Source: Azoamicus ciliaticola (GTDB taxonomy: Bacteria > Pseudomonadota > Gammaproteobacteria > UBA6186 > Azoamicaceae). Taken from it: a stretch of 64,000 nucleotides of DNA. The DNA is taken from assembly GCF_902860225.1 (NCBI RefSeq), contig NZ_LR794158.1:186001-250000 (forward strand), given 5' to 3'. Under the pieces are notes generated by a model, which worked only from the letters and a program-made list of their open reading frames with translations, was not told the origin of the DNA and did not search any database. A program made the position numbers and the translations under genes. Each line of letters begins with the position of its first letter. Position 1 is the first letter of the stretch. Positions 56,967 to 64,000 of the stretch are shown piece after piece.

Positions 56967-57638
56967 CTAATCATTATTAATAATACCCAAAATATTAAGT
57001 AAACTCAAAAAAATATTATATAAACTTAAATACAAAGATATAGTAACATTAATATAATCGGTTTCTCCTTCATTAATGACAGAACTTATGTGATATAAAA
57101 TGCTTGCTGATGAAAATATTATAAAAAAACCCGAAATTAATACATGTAATAACTTTATATGAAAAAATAAATTAAAAATTATACAAAAAATAATAACTAA
57201 GCTTCCAACAAACAAAAAATTAGATAAAAAACTAAAATTTTTCTTAGTTATAAAAACATAAAAAGATAACGACAAAAATATAACGCCAGTTAAAAATAAA
57301 GCCATAAATAAAATTTGTGCACCATTTTTAACATATAAAAAATGATTTATATAAGGACCAATATAATATCCCAAAAAACCTGTTAATGCAAAAACAAAAA
57401 ACAAGCTAAATACAGTCTTCTTAAAATATTCTATACAAAAAAGCAAAAATATATAAATAACAATCATCGGTAAGAAACCAACAGGTTTGGCAAATGATTT
57501 TATACTAATAAAAGCCATAACGGCACTAAACAATATAGTGCTTGATAATAATAAATAAGTATTAACTAAAACTTTATTAATAAAAATAGAATCAAAACCA
57601 CTTCGTCTTACCGAAAAAGATCTAATATTATTATTCAT
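56967..57638 (-). CDS. Bax inhibitor-1 family membrane protein, YccA-like
   Basis: The 223-residue protein has seven hydrophobic spans and the BI-1/UPF0005 start VNTYLLLSSTILFSAVMAF; it matches the YccA/YbhL family. In E. coli YccA is a substrate and modulator of FtsH, which is also encoded here. ATG 57638 is preferred (AAGG upstream) over a start three codons earlier. It lies two bases before moeB and 21 after the small protein gene. Confidence 0.82.
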   Translation of the reverse strand: MNNNIRSFSVRRSGFDSIFINKVLVNTYLLLSSTILFSAVMAFISIKSFAKPVGFLPMIVIYIFLLFCIEYFKKTVFSLFFVFALTGFLGYYIGPYINHFLYVKNGAQILFMALFLTGVIFLSLSFYVFITKKNFSFLSNFLFVGSLVIIFCIIFNLFFHIKLLHVLISGFFIIFSSASILYHISSVINEGETDYINVTISLYLSLYNIFLSLLNILGIINND

Positions 57639-57659
57639 AAAAAACAACCTTAAAAACTT

Positions 57660-57857
57660 TTAATAATTTTCATTATAACTATCATTAGATAAAAACATTG
57701 GCTGCAATAATATAATAACATCTTCTCCATCTAAATTAAGTACATGTGTAATCAATTCCCCACTTAATTCATAGCCCTGTTCTAAAGCTAAAGCTATTTT
57801 ATTTTCAAAGTCTTCAATATTATCATCGCTTCCTTTAATAATTATACATGGCTTCAT
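57660..57857 (-). CDS. Small DUF1737-like protein
   Basis: The 65-residue protein reads KPCIIIKGSDDNIEDFENKIALALEQGYEL with a glycine-rich turn SGELITH, which resembles the DUF1737 pattern (a short beta-alpha-beta protein with a helix followed by G-[WY]-x-x-x-G). Function is unknown. It overlaps gyrA by four bases (ATGA), so it is translated together with it. A CTCCTT complement (AAGGAGC) ribosome site lies upstream within gyrA. Confidence 0.7.
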   Translation of the reverse strand: MKPCIIIKGSDDNIEDFENKIALALEQGYELSGELITHVLNLDGEDVIILLQPMFLSNDSYNENY

Positions 57858-60325
57858 AAAAGCTCCTTATCTATAGATTTTATACAAACTAATTTTTCAT
57901 TTTCAGACAAACTTATTAATGAAACACCAGTAGCCTTTCTACTAACACAAGTAATTTCATCAACCTTTATTCTGGATATTATACCAACATCGCTAATCAA
58001 AAGCAAATCATTATTAATAAAAACCATTTCAACATCAACTAAATTGCCGGTTTTTTTATTAATTTTAGTTCCTATAATTCCCTTACACCCTCTTCTTGTT
58101 ATACTATACTCATCGCTTTTTATACGTTTACCATACCCATTTTCAGTAACAGCTAAAATATAACCATCTACACCAATAATAACAATAGATACAACAAAAT
58201 CTAACGCTGCAAGTTTTATTCCCAAAACACCCTTAGAATTTCTACTTGAGCATTTAATATCTTTTACATGAAATCTAACAGCTCTACCAAAATTAGAAAA
58301 TATAACTACATTATCAGAATCTTCCACAATTTTAACTTTAACCAAAAAATCATCTTTAGCCAAATCAATAACAAAAATACCATTACTACGCTGATTTTTC
58401 AATTTCGTTAATAAAATTTTTTTAACAATACCTTTTTTTGTGATCATAAATAAATATTCATTATCACCATAATTCTTAACAGATAAAAAAACATTTATAA
58501 TTTCTGCTGAATCCAACTTTAATAAATTAATTATAGGAATACCTTTGGATTGCCTAGTATATAATGTAAAATTGTGCAAATCAAGCCAATAAACTTTTCC
58601 AAAATTAGAAAAACATAACAGAACGCTATGTGTATCACAAATCAAAGAATTTTTAATAACGTCATTATCTTTTAAAGTAACAGCAATTTTACCTCTACCA
58701 CCCTTATGTTGAACATTATAATTTTTTAACAATTGTGCTTTAATATATCCAAAAGAAGACAATGTTATTACTATAAATTCTTTAACAACCAAATCTTTAG
58801 ATAAAACATCATTAATGTTATAAACAATTTTAGTTTTTCTAGGATCTCCAAATTTATTCTTAATAAAAAACAACTCATCTTTTATAACGGATTCTAAAAC
58901 ATTTTTATTATTTAAAATTTCATTATAAAGAGATACATCTTTCAAAATTCCAACATAATCTTCAAACAAATTTTCTTTTTCTAATTTTGTTAATCTACTT
59001 ACTTTCATATCTAAAATAGACTGTATCTGAATATTAGAAAATTTATATTTTTCTATTAGAAAATCTTTTTTATAAAAAGTAATACAACTATAATCCCAAT
59101 CAATAAGTGAAAACTTACTTTTTATATCAGAAATATCATTTGATTTTACTATTAAATTTATTAATTTATCTAAATTATTAACAATAATACATAAACCTTC
59201 TAATAAATGAGCTTTATTTTGCGATTTCAAAAGATTAAATTTAGTTCTTCTATATATTACTTCTCTACGATGATCTAAAAAACATTTTATTATAGATTTC
59301 AAACCTAACAATTTTGGAACATTATCAACCAAAGCAACCATATTAACATTATAAGTAATTTGCATTTTTGTTTTTAAAAATAAATTATTCAATATAACAT
59401 CTACATTTTTACTCTTATTTAAATAAATACACACTCTTAACCCATCTTTATCACTTTCATCTCTAATAGATTTAACTCCATCCAATAACCCAGAACTTAA
59501 TAAAGAATGAAAAGATTCTAATAGTTTGGATTTATTAACTTGATATGGTAATTCGTTTATTACAATACACGAATCATTCAAATGAGATTCAACATAAGTA
59601 CTTGCTCTCAAAAAAAATTTACCTTTACCAGTTTTATAAATATTTTTAATCTCTTCAGCACCAAAAATAATTCCAGAACTAGGAAAATCGGGTGCAAGAA
59701 CACAAGTCATTAAATCATCAGTTGTAATATTACTAGAATTATTTAAAAATAATAAACAAGCATCAATTACTTCATTTAAATTATGTGGAGGAATATTAGT
59801 AGCCATTCCAACAGCAATACCACACGAACCATTAACTAATAAATTTGGTATCATCGTTGGTAATACAACAGGCTGCTTTTCAGTGTTATCATAATTATCA
59901 ACAAAATCAACAACAGAAAGCTCCAAATCTTTTAATAAAAACTCAGAAAATTCAGACATTTTAATTTCAGTATAACGCATAGCAGCAGGTGAATCACCAT
60001 CAATAGACCCAAAATTACCTTGACCATCAATTAAAACATATCTTTGAACAAAAGGTTGAGTCAATCGAACTATACTGTCATAAACAGCAACTTCGCCATG
60101 AGGATGATATTTACCTATTACATCACCAACTATTCTAGCAGATTTTTTATAATTTTTATCGAAAGTATTGTTTAATTCACGCATAACAAATAAAATGCGC
60201 CTATGCACAGGTTTTAATCCATCTCTTACATCTGGAAGTGCTCTACCAACAATAACGCTCATAGCATAACTTAAATAAGAATTAATTAATTCATCTTCTA
60301 TAAAAACTTCGTTTACCATACCCAT
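57854..60325 (-). CDS. gyrA: DNA gyrase subunit A
   Basis: GyrA cuts and rejoins DNA to introduce negative supercoils with GyrB. The N-terminal part has AMSVIVGRALPDVRDGLKPVHRRILF, the QRDR region HPHGEVAVYDSIVR and the active tyrosine in PAAMRYTEIKMSE (around residue 122). The C-terminal beta-pinwheel is complete with a GyrA-box reading QHKGGRG (canonical QRRGGKG). At 823 residues it is near E. coli length (875) but lacks the acidic tail. gyrB is not in the window. Confidence 0.96.
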   Translation of the reverse strand: MGMVNEVFIEDELINSYLSYAMSVIVGRALPDVRDGLKPVHRRILFVMRELNNTFDKNYKKSARIVGDVIGKYHPHGEVAVYDSIVRLTQPFVQRYVLIDGQGNFGSIDGDSPAAMRYTEIKMSEFSEFLLKDLELSVVDFVDNYDNTEKQPVVLPTMIPNLLVNGSCGIAVGMATNIPPHNLNEVIDACLLFLNNSSNITTDDLMTCVLAPDFPSSGIIFGAEEIKNIYKTGKGKFFLRASTYVESHLNDSCIVINELPYQVNKSKLLESFHSLLSSGLLDGVKSIRDESDKDGLRVCIYLNKSKNVDVILNNLFLKTKMQITYNVNMVALVDNVPKLLGLKSIIKCFLDHRREVIYRRTKFNLLKSQNKAHLLEGLCIIVNNLDKLINLIVKSNDISDIKSKFSLIDWDYSCITFYKKDFLIEKYKFSNIQIQSILDMKVSRLTKLEKENLFEDYVGILKDVSLYNEILNNKNVLESVIKDELFFIKNKFGDPRKTKIVYNINDVLSKDLVVKEFIVITLSSFGYIKAQLLKNYNVQHKGGRGKIAVTLKDNDVIKNSLICDTHSVLLCFSNFGKVYWLDLHNFTLYTRQSKGIPIINLLKLDSAEIINVFLSVKNYGDNEYLFMITKKGIVKKILLTKLKNQRSNGIFVIDLAKDDFLVKVKIVEDSDNVVIFSNFGRAVRFHVKDIKCSSRNSKGVLGIKLAALDFVVSIVIIGVDGYILAVTENGYGKRIKSDEYSITRRGCKGIIGTKINKKTGNLVDVEMVFINNDLLLISDVGIISRIKVDEITCVSRKATGVSLISLSENEKLVCIKSIDKELL

Positions 60326-60440
60326 ATTTTAAAAAAAATACCTTAAAAAATATAAAAATATTATTTATCATTTAATATAAAAATTATATAATAAAAGAAA
60401 ATAATTACAAATAATTTAAAAAAAACATATAGAAAAAACA
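60326..60440. promoter_or_regulatory. Divergent spacer between gyrA and rluC
   Basis: 115 bases, over 90 percent A+T. It must hold the gyrA promoter (minus) and the rluC promoter (plus). ATTATATAATAAAAG near 60386 contains TATAAT, a candidate -10, but no good TTGACA at the right distance is visible on either strand. Confidence 0.4.
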
Positions 60441-61333
60441 ATGCAATACATAAATATAAAAATTAAAACACTAGAAAATTTATATACATTCATTAAAAAT
60501 AACTTTGAAAACATGACAAATAAAAATATTCATATATTAATAAGAAAAAAAAAATTTTAATAAATAAAAAAAATACGAATGCAAAATATAAAATTAAAAA
60601 AAATGACATAATAAATGTAACCAACGAAATTAAAATAAAAAATATAAAAAAAAATAATACTAATTTTATAAAAAATATAATAATAGAAACAGAAAATTTT
60701 ATAGCATTAAATAAGCCATTTGGAATAGCTGTGCACAATGGGACTAAATCAGAAAAAAACATAATAGATTTAATAAAAAACAAAGAATATGAATACATAG
60801 AACTATGTCATAGATTAGATAAAAATACATCTGGATGTATAATATTGGCTAAAAACAAGGATTTTCTATCAAACTTTAATAAATTAATATCAGAAAAAAA
60901 AATCATAAAAGAATATCACGCCATTATAAAAGGTAATTTAGAAAAACAAAAAATAAAAATAAAAACAAAAAATAAACTAAATCTCTATAATTCTAAAATC
61001 AATGATAACGATAAATATTCAGAAACTGTAATAAAAAACATTGAAAATTATAAAAATGCATCGCTAATCAAAATAATGCCAATTACTGGCAGGTTACACC
61101 AAATAAGAATACATTTAACTCATATAGGATATCCTATAGCAAATGATGAAAAATATGGTAACAAAACATTTAATAATGAAATTAAAAAATATGGTAGTTC
61201 AAGAATGATTTTACATGCAAAAGCAATAAATTTCACATGTCCAATAACCAAAAAAAGATTTAATATACATGCTGAATATGATTATGAATTTACAAAATTA
61301 ATTGAAAAATTAAAAGGAATAACTAATGCATAA
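60441..61333 (+). pseudogene. rluC: 23S rRNA pseudouridine synthase RluC, interrupted at an A10 tract
   Basis: From ATG 60441 the first frame encodes an S4-like N terminus (residues 1-38, ending NIHILIRKKKF) and stops at TAA 60558-60560. Reading shifts one base back at the run of ten A (60545-60554): the second frame continues ILINKKN and on to NKPFGIAVHNG, the catalytic Asp in CHRLDKNTSG, TGRLHQIRIHL and the C terminus at 61333. Together they give a normal RluC of about 297 residues. One extra A in the run restores a single frame. Either the gene is dead, or slippage at the poly-A makes a fraction of full product, or the base count in the run is a sequencing error. The long intact second frame favours function. 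Confidence 0.75.
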
Positions 61334-62150
61334 TAACATTACAGAACACACATATAATATTAAAAAAAAATATGTTAAAATGATAGCATTAATATTAATT
61401 ATTATATTTATAATATTTGTATTTAATAAATCAGACACAGATGATAAACATATAGCAATTATAGAAATAAATGGTATCATAACAGAAAAAAATAATAATT
61501 CAAAAACTATAATAAATTTATTGGATAATGCTTTTTTTAATAAAAATTGTAAAGCAATAATATTAAAAATAAACAGTCCTGGTGGAACACCAGTGCAAAC
61601 AAATATAATACATAATTATATAAAAAAATTAAGAAATACTAAAAAAAAGAATATATATTCAATCATTGAAGATATTGGTACATCAGGCGCATACTTAATA
61701 GCAACAGCAACAGAAAAAATTTATTGTGACCCATCAAGTATAATAGGGTCTATAGGAGTAATTATAACATCATTTGGGTTTGTAGAAACTTTAAATAAAA
61801 TAGGCGTTGAAAGAAGAATCTATAAGGCTGGAAAACATAAAGCAATAATGGATCCTTTTACAGAAAAAAATAAAAATGACGAAATTATAATTCAACACAA
61901 TTTAGAACTTATACACGAAAATTTCATAAATACAGTTAAAAAAAATAGACCGAATTTATCAACATCATTGCAAGAAGAAATATTTTCCGGAAAATTTTGG
62001 ACAGGTAAAGATGCTATAGAATTAGGTTTAATTGATGGTTTTTATGATATATATACTTTATCATCAGAAATAATAGACGTAAATAAAACAATAGATTATA
62101 ATAAAGAAAATATAATTGATATAATTATTAATAATTTGTTTAAAAAATAA
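61326..62150 (+). CDS. sppA: Signal peptide peptidase SppA (short, S49 family)
   Basis: The 274-residue protein has one N-terminal span (residues 17-34) and a single S49 domain with NSPGGTPVQ, the nucleophile in EDIGTSGAYLIA (Ser120), GSIGVIITSFGF and the catalytic Lys in YKAGKHKAIMDPF. This is the short form found in pseudomonads (about 320-330 residues), not the double-domain E. coli enzyme. It digests cleaved signal peptides in the membrane. It overlaps rluC by eight bases; the rluC-sppA-rpmF order matches pseudomonads with intervening genes removed. Confidence 0.9.
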   Translation: MHNNITEHTYNIKKKYVKMIALILIIIFIIFVFNKSDTDDKHIAIIEINGIITEKNNNSKTIINLLDNAFFNKNCKAIILKINSPGGTPVQTNIIHNYIKKLRNTKKKNIYSIIEDIGTSGAYLIATATEKIYCDPSSIIGSIGVIITSFGFVETLNKIGVERRIYKAGKHKAIMDPFTEKNKNDEIIIQHNLELIHENFINTVKKNRPNLSTSLQEEIFSGKFWTGKDAIELGLIDGFYDIYTLSSEIIDVNKTIDYNKENIIDIIINNLFKK

Positions 62151-62162
62151 GGATTTTTTTAT

Positions 62163-62378
62163 ATGGCAGTTCAAAAAAGTAAAAAAAGCAAAGCAAAAAG
62201 AAATACACGTCGCAGCGCTAATACAATATTTAATCCTCCAACTTTATCAAAAGATAAAGAAACTGGAGAAACACATATGAGACATTTTATGACTAAAACA
62301 GGATACTATAAAGGTAATTTAGTTATCAAACAAAAAGAAAAAAAAAAAAAATTAGAAAATACAGATAATCAAACATAA
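62163..62378 (+). CDS. rpmF: 50S ribosomal protein L32
   Basis: The 71-residue basic protein starts AVQKSKKSKAKRNTRRSAN, the L32 signature (first 19 residues after Met), and continues NPPTLSKDKETGETHMRHFM, then GYYKGNLVI. L32 sits on the large subunit near the exit tunnel side. It follows sppA by 12 bases. In E. coli it begins the plsX-fab cluster; here only acpP follows. Confidence 0.95.
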   Translation: MAVQKSKKSKAKRNTRRSANTIFNPPTLSKDKETGETHMRHFMTKTGYYKGNLVIKQKEKKKKLENTDNQT

Positions 62379-62399
62379 ATATTTTTATAAATTTATGTT
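62372..62399 (+). terminator. Stem-loop over the rpmF stop codon
   Basis: AACATAAAT (62372-62380) pairs perfectly with ATTTATGTT (62391-62399) around ten bases. The rpmF stop TAA (62376-62378) lies in the left arm. GCGTCTTGTTAATTTTTT follows, somewhat T-rich, so it may be an mRNA 3' end. A/T-only arms make chance pairing possible. Confidence 0.45.
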
Positions 62400-62429
62400 G
62401 CGTCTTGTTAATTTTTTATGTTTAATATA

Positions 62430-62457
62430 AAAATGATGGTTTAAAAGTCATCATTTT
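62430..62457 (+). promoter_or_regulatory. Stem-loop in the acpP leader
   Basis: AAAATGATG (62430-62438) pairs perfectly with CATCATTTT (62449-62457) around a ten-base loop. It stands 27 bases upstream of the acpP ATG and just before its AAAGGAGC ribosome site. It could be a leader structure that stabilises acpP mRNA, or the terminator of rpmF; no T tract follows it on the plus strand. Confidence 0.45.
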
Positions 62458-62484
62458 AAAAAAAATTATAAAAGGAGCTTCAAA

Positions 62485-62736
62485 ATGGCAGATACATTTG
62501 AAAGAATTAAAAAATTAATAGTTGAACACACAGAAATAGATGAAAGCAAAATAACACTACAATCATCATTTTCAGATGATTTAGGTGCTGATTCTCTAGA
62601 TATAGTGGAAATAATAATGGCATTGGAAGAGCAATTTGAAATAGAAATAACAGACGAAGAAGCAAATAATCTAATAACAATAAAAGATGCAGTAGATTTT
62701 GTAAATAATAAACTTTCTAAAAAAGAAAATATATAA
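62485..62736 (+). CDS. acpP: Acyl carrier protein
   Basis: The 83-residue acidic protein has the phosphopantetheine serine in GADSLDIVEI (Ser37) and the normal four-helix ACP layout with VEIIMALEEQFEI. A strong AAAGGAGC ribosome site precedes the ATG. ACP carries acyl chains for fatty acid, lipoate and lipid A synthesis; AcpS at 1.7 kb activates it. The plsX, fabH, fabD and fabG genes normally between rpmF and acpP are missing here. Confidence 0.97.
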   Translation: MADTFERIKKLIVEHTEIDESKITLQSSFSDDLGADSLDIVEIIMALEEQFEIEITDEEANNLITIKDAVDFVNNKLSKKENI

Positions 62737-62750
62737 TATATATTAATAAT

Positions 62751-63716
62751 TTATATTTCAGACAAAAAATTATCTAGACTAGAAAATTTATTCTTGTTAT
62801 TAATAGAACTTTTCAAAAAAGATTCTTCATGAGTTTCTTTATCAACTGATCTAAATACACCCAAAGGAAAAGGAATATCAGAAAAAGATAAACTAGCCAA
62901 CATAAGTTGTAAAAAATTGTCAGAATTAGTATCATGAAATAAATACTCATCAGAAGAGTCTTTTTCTTTTATATGAAAAGATAAATTTTTTGATAAACAA
63001 AGCTTCTTTTCTAAATTACTTCCAAATACTAAAGGTTTTTCATTTTCCAAATAAATTACTTTATCGAGTCTGTCATGGCTATCAGTAATATCTGAATATA
63101 TTTTATTATTAAAAACGTTACAATTTTGCAAAATCTCTATAAAAGAAGTTCCTTTATGATTAAATCCTTTCAAAACAATATCTTTTAATTTAGATGAATC
63201 ACTGTCAACAGCTCTTGCAACAAAAGTGCATCCTGCGCTTAAAATCATTAACAAAGGATTAATAGATCGTTCTATTGAACCAAAGGGTGAAGATTTTGTT
63301 AAAGTACCTTTTTCCGAAGTAGGAGAATATTGCCCCTTAGTAAGAGCATAAATTTTATTATTTATAAATAAAACATTCAAATTAATATTTCTTCTAACCA
63401 TATGTAAAACATGTGCAAGTCCAATACTAAACCCATCACCATCACCTATAACTAACCATACGTTCAAATCACTTCTAGATAAACATAACCCTGTTGCAAC
63501 TGCTGGAGATCTTCCATGTAAAGTATGAAAGCCATAAGAATTAACATAATATGGAAATCTACCAGAACAACCTATGCCAGAAATAAAAACTGTATTTTTA
63601 TTAGATATCCCCAAGGAATGTAAAGTCTTTTGTACTGTCATCAATATAGCATAATTTCCACATCCAGGACACCACTTTACTTCGCGGCATGATTCAAAAT
63701 TATTTAATATAGTCAT
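62751..63716 (-). CDS. korB: 2-oxoacid:ferredoxin oxidoreductase, beta subunit (KorB-like)
   Basis: The beta subunit binds thiamine diphosphate and a [4Fe-4S] cluster and oxidises 2-oxoglutarate (or a related 2-oxoacid) to acyl-CoA with ferredoxin as acceptor. Visible motifs are WCPGCGNYAIL at residues 16-26, GIGCSGRFPYYVNSYGFHTLHGR (central block, in part), the TPP/Mg site IGDGDGFSIG and NNKIYALTKGQYSPTS. At 321 residues it is of usual length. It overlaps korA by four bases. Oxoglutarate is the likely substrate by similarity to KorB, not proven. Confidence 0.9.
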   Translation of the reverse strand: MTILNNFESCREVKWCPGCGNYAILMTVQKTLHSLGISNKNTVFISGIGCSGRFPYYVNSYGFHTLHGRSPAVATGLCLSRSDLNVWLVIGDGDGFSIGLAHVLHMVRRNINLNVLFINNKIYALTKGQYSPTSEKGTLTKSSPFGSIERSINPLLMILSAGCTFVARAVDSDSSKLKDIVLKGFNHKGTSFIEILQNCNVFNNKIYSDITDSHDRLDKVIYLENEKPLVFGSNLEKKLCLSKNLSFHIKEKDSSDEYLFHDTNSDNFLQLMLASLSFSDIPFPLGVFRSVDKETHEESFLKSSINNKNKFSSLDNFLSEI

Positions 63717-64000
63717 AAAATATCAAAAATTTTATTTTTTAAAAAAATACGGTCAAAGGGCTTGCCAGTAACCTGATTAATATTAATAATCTGTATAATA
63801 TAATTAGCACGTAATATAAAAGATAATTGTCCACAATTTTCTTCTATAACAACAATTTTTTCAAAAGAATCTATAATAGATTTTAAATTTTTAGGGAATG
63901 GATTTAAATGGCGTAAACAAACTAAGGAAAAAACTTTATTCATTTCATCATATAAAGATCTGACTAAGCCAAAAACACTTCCCCAAGTGATAATTAATAC
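63713..64000 (-). CDS. korA: 2-oxoacid:ferredoxin oxidoreductase, alpha subunit (KorA-like), C-terminal part
   Basis: The gene runs off the right edge; 95 residues of the C terminus are visible. They read LIITWGSVFGLVRSLYDEM, then LRHLNPFPKNL and VVIEENCGQLSFILRANY, the family's transketolase C-like domain. An internal ATG at 63943 is not the real start. The alpha subunit carries the CoA and gamma-like domains. The four-base overlap with korB shows one operon with korA first. Confidence 0.88.
   Translation of the reverse strand, partial: VLIITWGSVFGLVRSLYDEMNKVFSLVCLRHLNPFPKNLKSIIDSFEKIVVIEENCGQLSFILRANYIIQIININQVTGKPFDRIFLKNKIFDIL

Noticed and set aside
60493..60798. Minus-strand frame opposite the start of rluC
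   Set aside because: Phe/Ile-rich shadow of A-rich coding DNA with no family match.
60731..61333. Separate 200-residue pseudouridine synthase starting at GTG 60731
   Set aside because: The frame continues upstream with clear RluC sequence to the A10 tract, so this is the second half of the frameshifted rluC.

Overview
The window is a very AT-rich (roughly four fifths A+T), tightly packed bacterial chromosome segment with about 62 protein genes or gene pieces, three tRNA genes and almost no spacers above 200 bases. Gene content and gene order are those of a strongly reduced gammaproteobacterium. Ancestral operons are still recognisable but have had genes cut out: lepA-lepB-era-acpS, rpsB-tsf-frr, greA-ftsH-secG-tRNA-Leu(GAG), alaS-csrA, rluC-sppA-rpmF-acpP. 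A complete nitrous oxide reductase cluster, a molybdate importer and a ferredoxin-type 2-oxoacid oxidoreductase together fit the denitrifying endosymbionts of anaerobic ciliates (Candidatus Azoamicus and relatives). That assignment is inference from gene content; no database was searched. The code is the standard bacterial one: UGA is used as a stop (for example at the end of era) and RF2 is present.

Layout. 1-3.7 kb: lepA end, lepB, era, acpS, then serS and ssb. 3.7-12.4 kb: secA, mlaA, an S49 protease, thymidine kinase, a 2[4Fe-4S] ferredoxin with metG, the CGFS glutaredoxin, tRNA-Val and tRNA-Asp behind a strong promoter, and a shortened PpiD-like protein. 12.4-22.8 kb (minus strand): nosZ-nosR-nosD-nosF-nosY-orf102-nosL, running on into prfB-lysS-sdhE. 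22.9-33.1 kb: a decayed SDR-like gene, rsmH, frr-tsf-rpsB, then map-greA-ftsH-secG-tRNA-Leu-alaS-csrA. 33.1-46.6 kb: dnaE, zapE, mutS, nhaD, bamA, an ABC-2 exporter and an ApbE/NosX flavin transferase. 46.6-51.7 kb: sufBCDSU. 51.8-57 kb: argS, ubiG, modABC, moeB. 57-64 kb: a BI-1 family membrane protein, a small DUF1737-like protein, gyrA, a frameshifted rluC, sppA, rpmF, acpP, korB and the end of korA.

How the parts fit: the nos genes encode the last step of denitrification (N2O to N2). NosR needs covalent FMN, which the Tat-type ApbE could supply. NosZ and ApbE both carry twin-arginine signals. Molybdate uptake (ModABC) and MoeB point to a molybdopterin enzyme, probably nitrate reductase, elsewhere in the genome. 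Suf, glutaredoxin, the ferredoxin and KorAB make an Fe-S-centred, oxygen-sparing central metabolism. SdhE and UbiG point to succinate dehydrogenase and a ubiquinone pool. Thymidine kinase and the gutted fatty-acid cluster point to dependence on host metabolites.

The most interesting sequence-level signals are: a conserved RF2 programmed +1 frameshift; a perfect GC-rich hairpin with a T tract lying inside the start of nosR, which looks like an attenuator after nosZ; a 14-bp palindrome in front of nosZ; an unrecognised 102-codon gene inserted between nosY and nosL; an rluC broken at an A10 tract; and a very strong strand-dependent protein composition that shows the whole window lies on one replication arm.
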